The notes below the pieces were generated by a model. It made no database searches and had not been told where the DNA came from. It worked only from the letters and a program-made list of their open reading frames with translations. The position numbers were made by a program, and so were the translations under genes. Shown here one piece after another: positions 1 to 12,304 of a stretch of 64,000 bases of DNA. Source of the DNA: Alviniconcha marisindica (Eukaryota; Mollusca; Gastropoda; Provannidae); NCBI GenBank assembly GCA_018857735.1, contig JABMCL010000557.1, positions 430,001 through 494,000 of the forward strand, in the 5' to 3' direction. Position 1 is the stretch's first letter. Every line of letters starts with the position of its first letter.

Positions 1-256
1 ACTCTAATATAATGGCCCCTGTGATGCTGCTGGCGCAACAGGCATGCAAAAGGAATGTGATGGGGAGGCACACTGTCACTAAATGGGCCTCACACATGGT
101 AAACCTGGCTGACTGGGGTAGCACACAGCACAGGCATGCACACAGAAGGGGATCATCACTCAAATGTGGTTCCCATGTGCCAGGTAGTGCTTGTAAATTA
201 TGACTGAGTAGGTTTTTCTTTTTTGTATGTCTGCATTTCTTTTTCTTTGCTTGCAG

Positions 257-678
257 ATGCGCCTCCAGCAAGAAGCTAACCAGAAGATTGCTGAGCTGGC
301 TGAAAAGGCACACACTGAAGCAATAGCGTAAGTTGACACCCCATGCCTACCGTGACTGTCCCTGTTTTTCTCAAAAGTTACTCACATTCAACCTGCTTTA
401 CAAAAAGGCACCAACAAAAAACAACGAAAACCTACCTCCCTGAGCTACATGTCTAGACTTTGTCCTGTGTGTTTCACTCCTCTTCTGATTCTTGCATACT
501 CAAGATCCAGCAGTACAAACACAAGACACATGGCTTTTGCTCTTTTTTCAACTTTGGATCTCACATTTGGAACTCAGCCACTGCTGAACTCTTTCCTCTT
601 TCAGTTTCAACAAAGCAAAATTAGGAAGTGTCCTATTTTCATAATAATTTTACCCCAATTAAGACCAGTGTCCATTTT

Positions 679-713
<35 letters not shown>

Positions 714-1788
714 AGTGTGCATGGGGGTGGGGGGTGGGGGTGTATCCCTGTGTATGTATGTGAGTGTGTCACTGTGTGTGTTTGTGGTATTTGTGTGCAT
801 AATTATAGGTATGTACTGTTGTTGTTGAAGTGCTCTGTATTCTCCCTGCATACCCTTCTAATGCCCTATGAATATAAACAGTATCAGTGATGGTTATCAG
901 ATTTTTTGTAAGCACTCGGGGGCACCATGGATAGCATTACAAATGTATGTTGTTATTATTATCAAGTACTTAATGAACACTGTTTTATTGTAATTTGCTT
1001 TACACACTGAAACACTCTGTACCTCCATCTCATACTCTCGGGCAGGAACCTGGATGAAACCACCAAGTCGGTGTACAAGGAGAACGTGCGGCTGTCCGAG
1101 GCGCTGAACTACCACATGAAAGAGGGGGAGCTGCTGAAAAAAGAACGGAAGCGACTCTGCGAGGAAAGCGAGAGACTGTTGGGCGAGAAAGAGGTCAATG
1201 ACATGATGGTGCAGGAGAAGGTTATCCAGGCCAAACAGCAGAAGGAGCTCATCAAGGAGGTGGGTTGGCTTTGTGCTGGTCAGGTTATGGAACCGTGTTG
1301 TTCATTGTGGACTTAGGGCATGCCTGGTGGGTTGAATGAACAGCTGTATGATTAACCCTGGAGAAGGTGCTTGTATTTGTCCAGGCCAAGCATAATAAAG
1401 TCACCCTACTTGTGATCGCCAGGCCAAGCATGATAAAAACACCTGGGATTCTGCTTGTATTCATCCAGGCCAGGCATGATAAAAACACCTGGAATTCTAC
1501 TTGTAATCACCAGGCCAAGCATGATAAAAACACCTGGAATTTTACTTGTAATCATCCAGGCCAGGCATGATAAAAACACCTGGAATTCTGCTTGTAAAAG
1601 TTGTATTCATTCAGGCCAGGCATAATAGAGACACCTAGGATTCTTTGTTTTGTGGGTAACCTTTGTGTACACAGGTGTACAGTGGAAGCTGTGTTTGTAT
1701 TTGTTATATATTTGAGAGGGAACAACTATGCAACAGTCTGGTAAATTTTATGCAGTCTAACAGCAGACACAATGTGTGTTTTAGCGTG

Positions 1789-1847
<59 letters not shown>

Positions 1848-4800
1848 GCTTGCTTGCACCCACAGATGCTTTCTAGGAAGTTTTGTTTAAGTACCTTTGG
1901 TTTTTGTTCAATGCACAGCTGCAAGACAAGGTACGGACCCTTGAAAAATCCCTGAGTCATGTCGTCAGGGAGTTTGAGACAGAGCGCGAACTCATCACAA
2001 ACAACGCCCGCATTGAAAGTGAGGCTGCAAGGGTGGAACTTGCCAAGCTGCAGCGTGTCATCGAAATGAAAACAAAGGAGATGTCGAAAGTAAAGCGTCT
2101 TGCCAAGAACATTCTTGATCAGCGCACTGAGCTGGAGAGATTTTTCTTGGAGTCGCTTGAGCAGGTCAAAATGGAAATTGCTGCCAACCAGTAAGTTGTT
2201 ACTGTTTACTAGTGCTTAAATTAACTGATCACCCATAATCGCAGTGTGATACTAATATTCTGCTAAAAGAGGGCTCAGAGTTTGAACATTAGCCATTTGA
2301 TAGGAACTTTGGTTTGTATAATATAAAGAGTTCATGGGGGTTAGGGAACAGATGTAGACCATTTGAGAGTGAAATAGTTTTGAAGCATAATTGATTAATT
2401 GCTTGTTTTGTGAACTTGAGGTTTCAGTTTGGCTTCTGTCATCATCATGTCTGTTGTGTTTAATCATAGTTTATACATATATATATGTATGTGTGTGCTG
2501 TCAAATTCAAAGTGAATTGGAAACATTGTCATTGATATTCAAGAACCAATAACATAACTATTAATCTGCAGCTAACCTCGGATCCAAGCTTCATGCATAA
2601 AAAGGGGTGTGTTTGTGTGTGTGTGTGTTTGAGGGGAAGGGGGTGAACTTAAAACCACTGCCACATATTGCTAGAACTGACTCTTGCTTTGGACTACAGT
2701 GTTGCGATGGGATGCTTATGCCAAGATGAGGCAAAAGACGCTCATTTAAGTGTTACCTCACTGGGCTAGAGTAACTGTGATAAGCTTGTGGCCTGCAGAC
2801 AACAAACCTGTGGGACGAAGTACCATGCACTGTGAATTCTAGTACATTGGGTAATCCCACCTTTTTTTTTGCAGGTTTACTGCAACATGTGATAGTGGCT
2901 TTAGATGTAGAGAGAGGGGGAAGATGGAACAAATTGGGAGAATGCTCCATATAGTCTCAGCCTGTCATAATGAAAATCTGCAGAATTTTGCTTTGTCAGC
3001 AGGGACCTTCACTTACTATTTAGCTTAGTGTTGCTTTGTCTTTGGGTCTTAAGCCTGCACAGATGGCCTGTAGTACTTGGGACTCCAGTTTTATTAAGAC
3101 CTATAAAACAGTATTAAAAACAAAACAAAAAGGATTTTTTGTGTGTGTGGTGGGTGAGAGGGTGGTGGTGATTTGCTCATGAAGATACAAGATCGGTTAT
3201 ATTGTAGGCATCATTTAAACAGAAATCAAGCTAGTAATTCCATGCACATGTGTGTAAGTCTGTTTCTGATGCTTTTATACAGTTTGCTGGTGCAGTGGTA
3301 AGGTAAATAACTGCACATGTGTATGTATGTTTAGTGAAAGCAGGGGGAGCCTGCATCACACAGGGTTGTTCTGCTTTAGGTGTTTAAAGGATTCTCACGG
3401 CAAAAGTCTTTTTCACAAAGCAGAGGGTTGCCTGCCAGCGTCCCACACTTCCTTTGGTGTTCAGATCAGAGACACTCTGTCCTGACTGGCTGGCAGGTTT
3501 CCTGAGAAAATTTCCTTTCATACTCATGCACATTTTCATATATATATATTTATTTATTTTTATGATGTGTGAGTTTTGATTAATACATTTCATCACTTCA
3601 GAGCCACAGTGTGTGGTGCATGTCAGCCTGGCTGCATATTGCATGGTTGACCTGGCATACTGTTGTTGCTTACAGTTGTAAGCTTGTACAGTACATGCTT
3701 AGGCTGTTTTTGTACATGTTGGTGTCTGAACTGCAGATTTTATATTTTAAAAAATTGTGCTATTTCTGCTGAAAAGGTTGATCAGGATCCTGTGGCTTTT
3801 TTTTGGTTCACCAGTGAATAAAGTTAACACAGTTTTCATTCCCAAACTCACATCAGAAACGTATCAGTTTCAAGTATGTGCTCCATGCTTGCAGATGAGC
3901 TGTTCCTTAAAGAAATGTAGTTTAGACTTCAAATCAACGTCACTGACTGAAGTTGTGATTTTGATTTTTTTCATCTTATGAAAATGTTAATTTTACTTGT
4001 GTGGAGCATATGAAAATAATCTGATTGATTGTTATGCCAAAAGTTCCAGATCAACTTTTTCTTCTAAAATAATACCAGACAGTGTTTAGTTAATCCTGTA
4101 TTCACAAAAGTCACTCAGACAATCACTGTACACTGGTCATTGGGCATTTTGTAATTCCTGATAGAACACACATACTGCAACAACTTTTTTTTTTTTCAAA
4201 AGAAGACAAAATGTATTGTGCAAAGGTGACTGCTTGTTGACACTGTTTCTTTCTTTTTCTTTCTCACCATTACATACATTGGATTGTTTTCAGTGTTAGT
4301 GCCATCAGTGTCCCTTCTTCTTCTTTTTTGCACATCTTTTTGTGTGGGTTTTAGGAGAGAAATTTTGAAAGATTTACTGGCATTTCATGCATGAATAGCT
4401 TTTTCTTCATGAGCTACTCTTAGAATTAGCATCTGGGATTCTTTAAGAATACATTAATTTTGGTTAAAGTCTAAGAGAGTACTGTTCTACAGCTACTGTT
4501 TGAGATACAGTTCATTTGCACCATACAACATGTACAAGCTAATAGACATGAATGATTTCTAGTCAAATAATTCACCTGCTCATGTCAAGTGAAATGTTTT
4601 GAAAAATGAAAGGCTAAGAGTGAACCTTTATGAAGAAAGTATGACAATGGGATGTCAGGTAAGATCATTTATTGTGATAGCACCTTTCCAAACATTTTCC
4701 GTTTACAGACATTTTAGTCAGTTAACTGTTGGTAAACTTGTTGAACTATACATGTTCAAGTTGTTACAGTTGTTTGAAATTTGTTTTATTTCAGTTGAAA

Positions 4801-6537
4801 AGAAATTCAATTCATACTCATTGCATGAAACCAATGATCACATTTTTTGATTAGTGCCTTGTAAACTTTTTCTGCTGACAGAGATCAGTACAGAGGTTTA
4901 TGAAAAAGTAAACCTATGGTGACCCACTGCCAGACATGAAAGCTGGGATTAGGCTCTGCCTTTATTTATGTGAAGTTTGTGAGTAAATTGTTAAAGGAAC
5001 AAAGCCTGTGTCTGACAGAATTCAGTACAGAGGTCACTACCCTATGGTCAACTATTGGCCAGTGTGAAAAATGGGTTTGCACTGTGCCTGTGTTTATTTC
5101 AGTGAAGTTTGTCAGTATATTGTTAAAGGAACAAAGCTTGTGTCTGACAGAATTCAGTACAGAGGTCACTACCCCATGGTCACCTATTGGCCAGTGTGAA
5201 AAATGGGCTTGCATTGTGCCTGTGTTTATTTCAGTGAAGTTTGTGAGTAAATTGTTAAAAAAACGAAGCTTGTGTCTGACAGAACTCAGTACAGAGGAGA
5301 GTACCCTATGGTCACCTATTGGCCAGTGTGAAAAATGGGCTTGCACTGTGCCTGTGTTTATTTCTGTGAAGTTTGTGAGCATTATTGTTAAAGGAATGAA
5401 CCCTGTGTCCCACAGAGCTCAGTACAGACGAGATGCCCAGGCAGCTTACCAGCAGAAGATGCTGGCAGCCCACACCGGCAAAGGGGAGTACCCCAAGATT
5501 CGAACGTTCAGCCACACTGAAAACAGCACCAACAGTGTCTTCAAAGACATTGAGGCTGCTGAACGACTGTAAGTCAAGTCTTCTTTTGGTATAATGCGAT
5601 TACTCCATGCATATCTGATGGGGACTGCAGTTCACTTACTAGGTAATTAGCTGATGCCTTTGTCATCAGAGGAAGGTGCACGTTCCTATAGTTTAACACT
5701 GTAAAGCATGATGTTGAACACTCAAGTGTTCAAGTCACGCAGACATTTGGGCATGCATATTTATGTGGATTGTAAAACTGCATGCACAGAAAGAAGTGTC
5801 ATCAGCTGAGTTTAACGCATGTCAGTGATGGGCTTAGAAGGCATGGGCTCAGTCACAAGTACAAGTAATTTGTGTGTTTACTTTCTGAAAATTGGTAGCA
5901 CTTACCTGTTTGCCTCTGTTTTGAGGTCATCATATACCAATTAGCTTCTACCTTAGTTCTGAGGTCAGCTAAACTTTTTAGGTGAATTCTGTGGTCAGTA
6001 AGGTCGTCCTCTTTAGTTCTCATGTCTGTTGAGCCCAATTAATGGAAGTCAGTAACCTCGAATACCATAGTTCTGAAGTCAGCAACCTGGTCTATCCCAG
6101 TTTTGAAGTCAGTATTCTCTTCTGCTTTTAGTTCTGAGGTCAGTAAAGTCTTCCACGTTTTAATGTCACTTAAGCCTTCTATGTACCATAGTTCTAAGGT
6201 TTTACCATAGTTCTGAGGTCAGGGAAGTGCTTTACCATAGTTCTGAGGTCAGGGAAGTGCTTTACCAAAGTTCTGAGGTCAGGGAAGTGCTTTACCATAG
6301 TTCTGAGGTCAGAGACATGCTTTACCAAAGTTCTGAGGTCAGGGAAGTACTTGACCATAGTTCTGAGGTCAGGGAAGTACTTTACCATAGTTCTGAGGTC
6401 AGGAAAGTGTTTTCTTCTATCCCCCTGCCCCCAACCATTTAGTTTACAAGCCCAGTGCCTTATAACCACTCAGTAATGCCCAAAGTCGTAGTGCAGCTGT
6501 GGGAATGGCAGGTAACACTGAACTTGTGAGTACGACA

Positions 6538-6614
<77 letters not shown>

Positions 6615-9600
6615 AGTACATACAGGTGTGGCAACATACAGATATGGCAGTATATAATACAAGTATGGGAAAATGGTTGCAATATGACAGTATATAATGT
6701 ACAGATATGACAGTACATAATACAAGTATGAGGAAATGGTTGCAATATGACAGTATATAATGTACAGATCTGATAGTATATATATAATACAAGTATGGGA
6801 AAATGGTTGCAATATGAAAGTATATAATGTACAGATATGACAGTATATAATATAAGTATGGGAAAATGGTTGGGATATGACAGTATATAATGTACAGATA
6901 TGACAGTATATAATACAAGTATGGGAAAATGGTGGTGATATGACAATATATAATGTACAGATATGACAGTATATAATACAAGTATGGGGAAATGGTTGTG
7001 ATATGACAGTATATAATACAAGTATGGGGAAATGGTTGCGATATGACAGTATATAATGTACAGATATGACAGTATATAATACAGTTATGGGGAAATGGTT
7101 TGATATGACAGTATATAATGTACAGATATGACAGTATATAATACAAGTATGGGGAAATGGTTGTGATATGACAGTATATAATGTACAGATATGACAGTAT
7201 ATAATACAATTATGGGGAAATGGTTTGATATGACAGTATATAATGTACAGATATGACAGTATATAATACAAGTATGGGGAAATGGTTGCACATACTACCT
7301 TCTCACCCAGTATTGGGTGAACCTCAGGGTTTTAGTTGAGGAATGCTAACAGACAAATTATAACACAGGCTTAGGCAGCTTGCATAAAAGTGCAAATTAC
7401 ATTGTATCAGTTGATAGGTACAGCAGTTTTAATAGATCTGTGGCTGGCATGGTGGTGTTGGCCCTTTGTGAATTTAATGATTATAACTGAATGCACTTGT
7501 TAGAGTAATCTCTGATTGTTGCTCAAAATGAGGGTTTCACATACATGTATTGTTGTTTGCATCATCATTGCCATCATTTATGATACCAGTTTGCTTATAA
7601 CAGGTGTACCCTGCATGTACATTCCTTATAAACTGTAAATCTGTGTACAATACAAAACGTGTGACTGGTATAATTTACTTGTACTGAGATACACATTTTA
7701 TTACTCAGTACCTGAACAATGATAAATTTGATATAGAAGACATATTTTGTTTGCATGAGAACATTAATCATATCAGTGAGAGCTTGGGGCACAGATCAAA
7801 GGTTATTTGCATTGTCATTATAGGCACTTTTCTGTCTAGCCAGAATGTTGGGGCTGAAGCAAAATGTTTGCTGTGTAAGGAGACTGTCGTGACTGGTTTC
7901 AGCTATAGTAAACTTATACATGACAAACTCTAGTATTGAAATCCCTGAAGTCAGTGTGCAGCTGCCACTGTGGTGGGCAACTTGTAGGCACAACAGGATG
8001 AACAGGTGTAGGGAAATGGCTGCGCAGGCTACTGTTTCACCCAGGGTTTTAGCGGAGTTCCTTTATACGGCTGTTTGACTGTAAAATTTGTATCCATATA
8101 TACCCAGTAAGAAGTGTCACCCAAGAGTGCATGGCTTAAACCCCCTGGCTGTTTTTGTTTATTTCTGTGACACTGGCATACTGTGTTACCACACTTTAAT
8201 ATGTACACAAATTTGGTGATGCATGAAAATTAAAAATAGATGTGGTGTGGTACAACTTGAGGTAACTGAATTAGGTGCGGAGTTAGTTGGGTCGGCTGTA
8301 TTGTGTGCATTGTTCCATTTCTTGCACTGTCACTTGTAATTGTTTGTATGCTTGTCTTCCGTAAAGTGACCTCCTTCATCGTATTGAAGATTATGTAACT
8401 GTGTTTGATCCGCTGAATCTATGGAATTCTTTTTAATGCCATATCATTTGTTTGTGATTTTATGTTTGCAATTTGTATTTTTCTCCACTTTTAACAGTCT
8501 GTATAAAGTGGTTACCCTTCCGTGTTCTGCCCAGTTCTTAGTGGGTTTTGCCAGATTTTTAATCTCTAAACCATGCAAAGTATTTTTTGGCCACATTCAT
8601 ACATGTGCATGTTTATGCTTCAAGTATTTAACTTTCATTTTTTTCTTTCATTGTAGATGAACAAAACTATCTTCCCTCTCTTAAAATGTAACCCAAGTAC
8701 ATGCTTCTCCCATCTGCTTCAAAATTGCATGGCCTGACTAGTTCAGAACCAGTTTCCCTTCTCTTGCACCCTGTTATTAGTTCAGTGGAAACTTTGCTAC
8801 GGAAAGCATGCAGTTTCAAGTTTGTGAAGCTTGTAACTTTGTCACATCACTCTTGAGCCGATGTATATTATATACACATAATTATGTAGGCTTAATTGTC
8901 TTGTGAAATTAATTTGTGACTGAAACTTCATGATCAAGTTGTTCCTCCAGGATTCCAGCGTGCTGCTTTTCAAGCACTTGCAAACACCCTGCCCTGTTGT
9001 GCGTTCATTAACAGTCGTGCTTCATTCTACATGAACAGTTGTGTTTCGGTCTGCATAAACAGTTGTGCTTCAGTCTGTATGGTTGTGTTTCAGTCTGCAT
9101 AAACTGTTGTGCTTCACTCTGTATAGCTGTGTTTCAGTCTGCATAAACAATTGTGCTTCAGTTTGTATAGTCGTGTTTCAGTCTGCATAAACAGTTGTGC
9201 TTCAGTCTGTATAGTCATGTTTCAGTTCTGCATAAACAGTTGTGTTTCAGTCTGTATAGTTGTGCTTCAGTCTGCATAAACAGTTGTGCTTCAGTCTGTA
9301 TAGTCGTGTTTCAGTTCTGCATAAACAGTTGCGTTTCAGTCTGTATAGTTGTGTTTCAGTCGGCATAAACAGTTGCGCTTCAGTCTGCATAAACGGATGT
9401 GCTTCAGTCAGATTTTTTGTATATTTTCTTTTCAAAGTAACCAGGATGGTGGCTGTTTCCCTCTGTGCTGCAAACTCCTTTGTTCCACAGCAAGCTTGCT
9501 TTCCATGTCGGGAGGCTGTTGATAATGTTTGTTGATCTTTCTGATTCTCTTTGCATCCTTTCTGCCCCACAAACACACAGGAGGAAGCTGAAGTAAGTTG

Positions 9601-12304
9601 CAGCACCGCTTTACTGTCTACACACACAGCGTTCTCATTTTTTTCAGGATTTTTTTTTTGTGTGTGTGTGGGTTGACAGCATTATAACATTCAAATGTCG
9701 TGCACAGCAACTGTACTCTGTTCTTGGGATGTTTTAGGATTCTTTCAATTTGTCTCTCTTGCACATTTGCTGGGTATGGGGTGGGGGTGGGGGCTTGTCC
9801 TTATGTGTGTGGTATGGGCCAGTTTGTTATTAACAGCAAGTATTGGTAGTGAACATAGGACTGTGCTTTAAAAACATTTTTTTTAGACACTGCATAATAA
9901 TGTAACCGATGCATCTTGAAATTTGCAGCATGTTGAATGGACTAGCAATGATGTCCCTCATTGAATGTGTGTATAACATTGGTCAGTTTGTTATTAACAT
10001 CCAGTGAATGAATTTCTGGCTGTTTTAATGGCATGCAGCTGTTGTCTTTCATTTAACACCGCATCCTAATTATAAGCATGTGGCACCACAAGCACTTTTA
10101 ACCCCATCATTTCATGGGCAAGGAAAGCTTCGCTTTATACTATGCTCAGAACACCAGTGAAGTTTTTTTGTGTGTATTATCCTTTTCCTGATGCCGCCTG
10201 TGTTGCTGCTGATCTGTGAGAAGCTCACCTGCTCACGTCCTTTGCAGGTACGGTGTAACAGGCAAGGTGGATGTGAGCGACTTAACCTGGGAGCAGAAGG
10301 AGCGTGTGCTCCGGTACCTGTTTGCACGCATGAACGGCACTCCGCAACCCCCAGGTCTGACCAAGCAAGCAGCGCTGCCACCCATCAACTCCTCAACCAT
10401 CGTGGATGAGAGGTATGAATTAGGTCAAAAGTAAACATGGCGCTTAACATCCACAGAAACCACAAGGCTTATTAGGGATGGGGGAAAGGGGGGAAGGGGG
10501 TATGGAGATGGGGGAAGAGGAAGATTATATACCTATTGCTACACTGTCACCACCAGAATGACTCCTGCATTAAGATGGGCAGTGATGAGAACCATGTTAA
10601 TGTTTCATTAATTGTGAAGGACAAAGTCACAAGACAGTGTCCACATAACACAACTTTTGAAGAGAGAAGAGAGCCAAAGTGGTATTGAACTGAGGTCCTT
10701 CTGCTTACCAGCCTAATACCTAACTGCTAGGCCAAACTGGCTCACAGGAATGAGGTCATGGAAACTTCCACTTTCTAACATAGCGTTAGAGCCGACCATG
10801 AGATGGACCCTCAAGCAGTGAAGAGTGTTTGCGAGAGTCGTGGTCTGTGGGACCGTTTAGATAATGAGAACTCACAGGGATCTGCAAGCAGTTGAGGATG
10901 CAGTGAGGCTTAAGAGTGTCGGCAAGCAGTATCATGTGGAGAACTGACCAGGACCTCAAAGCTGTGAAAAGTGCAGTGAGATTCTTGGTCTGTGAGGCAT
11001 GCACTTAAGTAATGGACACTGATGGTGATCCAGAAGGAGCCAAGAATACGGTGAGATTCAGTCTAAGGGACCAGTACAATGCTTAGACTGAACCCGAACT
11101 TGAACTCAAACACTTTATTTTACAACGATTGTAGTTTAGGTTCAGTCAAAAACCTAACAACTAGTCCTTCCTAAGCTACTGATGAGTAAATATAAAATTA
11201 CAGGCATTGTTTATATACATACAGGCATGAATGAGTGAGTGAAACGTTATACATAAGAATTTCCACACAAACTATAGTGTGTTCACAGCGCCAGGCGCAC
11301 ACATGCATCCATCACTCTGTTACACATTAATGTAGAGAGAGCACTGAAATTTTGAGAAACTGACTGAAACAGAGAGAGCACTGAGATACTGCCATGGGCC
11401 CACAAGCAGTGAAAGATGCAATGAGAGTCGTGGCCTTAAGAGACCACTGAAATAACCAGAACTGCCAGGGACCTGTAAGAAACTTAGGGTATGGTGAGAT
11501 TTGCTGTTTGAGGGACCACTACAGTACTGAGCACTGACCAGAATCTGTACAAGCTAGCTTGGGTTTGGATCCAGATACATAAAAAGTTCAAAATAACGCT
11601 GTTTATTAGGACAAAACATGCAAAACAAAACAAACAAGCTTGGTTTAGTGAGATGCATAGTTTAAGGGACCCCCCAAAAATCTTGGGTGAATTGAAAGCT
11701 AACACTCAATTTCTAGTGTGGTCAGTCGTGTGCATAATACCCTCCATGTTGCAAACCCAAAACCTGAAAATAAATACAGTGGGGGCCTCTGATGGTGTCT
11801 GTGGCTGCATGACCGTCCAGCACTTGTGTGTGGAAGGGGTAAAGCCCTCAGGGGCATTCACAGTTCCTTTGACTGCTTTAGCCATTTCTTGGCGTTTTTC
11901 AAAGCAAAACGGTGATGCCAAACACGAGAGCTCATAAACTACCAGAAAGTAGTGTAATTTGAATGGGAACTTGCAATCAGACAGAAAGCCATCCTTTAAA
12001 ACTGGGAATTTCCTAATGAACCTAATTTTAGGACACCTTTTATTGCCAGCCAGCAGGTTAATCTGGCCATTGGAATTTCACACAATGTATGGATGCGCAC
12101 ATGTGTATTGGCACTTTCGGTGGTGGGAGACTGTACACAATGATTTTGTATTTCAAATGAACAATTCCTGTGTAAATTTGCTCCAGGGAGAAGGACACAG
12201 ACGAGGGCGACAGCACTTTCTTGACGCAGGCTCGCTTGGAGCCCGCTGTTCCCAACCTTGTGGAGGCCACATCTAGCGCCAGCCTCCAGGCACAGGAAAC
12301 CTAG
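257..12304 (+). CDS. BBOF1: Basal body-orientation factor 1-like coiled-coil protein, 3' part (six exons)
   Basis: Coding exons are 257-327, 1046-1259, 1919-2190, 5416-5568, 10248-10412 and 12187-12304 (stop TAG 12302-12304). Every junction is GT..AG and the phases agree, giving 330 residues. The visible protein starts inside a long charged coiled coil (KAHTEAIA, KENVRLSEALNYHMKEGELL, then LQDKVRTLEKSL to EQVKMEIAANQ). It then has a conserved C-terminal block containing QKMLAAHTG, YPKIRTFSH, NSVFKDIEAAERL and DLTWEQKERVLRYLFARMNG. That block is what I recognise from vertebrate BBOF1 (CCDC176), a basal-body protein that helps align motile cilia in multiciliated cells. The vertebrate protein is roughly 530 residues, so about 200 N-terminal residues should lie left of the window; the ATG at 257 is an internal methionine at an exon edge, not the start. 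The 5416 exon has a ladder of decoy acceptors in front of it. The family call rests on memory of the C-terminal motif, and another DUF4515-type coiled-coil paralogue is the main alternative. Confidence 0.8.
1366..1640. repeat. 46 bp minisatellite
   Basis: Five to six units containing CCAGGCCAAGCATGATAAAA and CACCTGGAATTCT, in the intron between BBOF1 exons 1046-1259 and 1919-2190. Confidence 0.85.
4866..5407 (+). repeat. 132 bp tandem array copying the acceptor and 5' edge of a BBOF1 exon
   Basis: Four units (acceptor-like CTGACAG near 4875, 5012, 5144 and 5276) precede the true acceptor CCCACAG ending at 5415. Each has a CTGACAG followed by a degenerate copy of the exon start (TTCAGTACAGAGG against CTCAGTACAGACG). 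Period 132-133 bp. The first unit is the most diverged. Confidence 0.85.
5880..6405. repeat. 30 bp minisatellite with degenerate left flank
   Basis: About seven near-identical units of TACCATAGTTCTGAGGTCAG from 6190, preceded by older, irregular copies of GTTCTGAGGTCAG from about 5920. Intronic. Confidence 0.85.
6538..6610. repeat. (TA)n microsatellite
   Basis: About 72 bp of nearly pure TA dinucleotides, interrupted once by AA. Prone to cruciform formation. Confidence 0.95.
6645..7287. repeat. About 62 bp AT-rich minisatellite
   Basis: Roughly ten units of GATATGACAGTATATAATAC, AAGTATGGGGAAATGGTTG and a shorter GTACAGATATGACAG block. Long minus-strand open frames over it (up to 275 codons) reflect repetition, not coding. 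Confidence 0.9.
7290..8990. other. Intron of the BBOF1-like gene, no gene seen
   Basis: Unique-looking AT-rich intron sequence. A GGAAATGGNTGC motif beside a CACCCAG...GGGTTTTAG block recurs at 7277 and 8013, suggesting a small dispersed repeat. Confidence 0.5.
9000..9405. repeat. About 44 bp minisatellite
   Basis: Alternating GTTGTGCTTCAGTCTGTATA and GTGTTTCAGTCTGCATAAAC blocks, about nine higher-order units, intronic. Confidence 0.85.
10437..10756 (-). mobile_element. SINE family B, tRNA-derived, about 320 bp
   Basis: Read on the minus strand, the right end begins with a tRNA-like head: a box-A-like TGGCCTAGCAGTTAGG and a box-B-like GACCTCAGTTCAAT. The other end is AACATGGCGCTTAACATCCA on the plus strand. 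A near full-length relative lies at 62618-62930 and a fragment at 47146-47200, so this is an interspersed family. Confidence 0.7.
10795..11535. repeat. Degenerate about 110 bp tandem repeat, interrupted
   Basis: Blocks such as AAGCAGTGAAGAGTG, AGAGTCGTGG and GGGACCACT recur at 10805-11010 and 11340-11535. The intervening 11070-11340 looks like an unrelated insertion. Last intron of the BBOF1-like gene. Confidence 0.5.

Noticed and set aside
4970..5572. 200-codon plus-strand frame as a single-exon gene
   Set aside because: Only the last 51 codons (from 5416) belong to a real exon; the rest is the tandem array in the intron.
6444..7271. Long minus-strand open frames (up to 275 codons) rich in Y, I, C and H
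   Set aside because: They lie wholly in the 62 bp AT-rich minisatellite and the TA tract, occur in several frames at once, and have no splice or start context.
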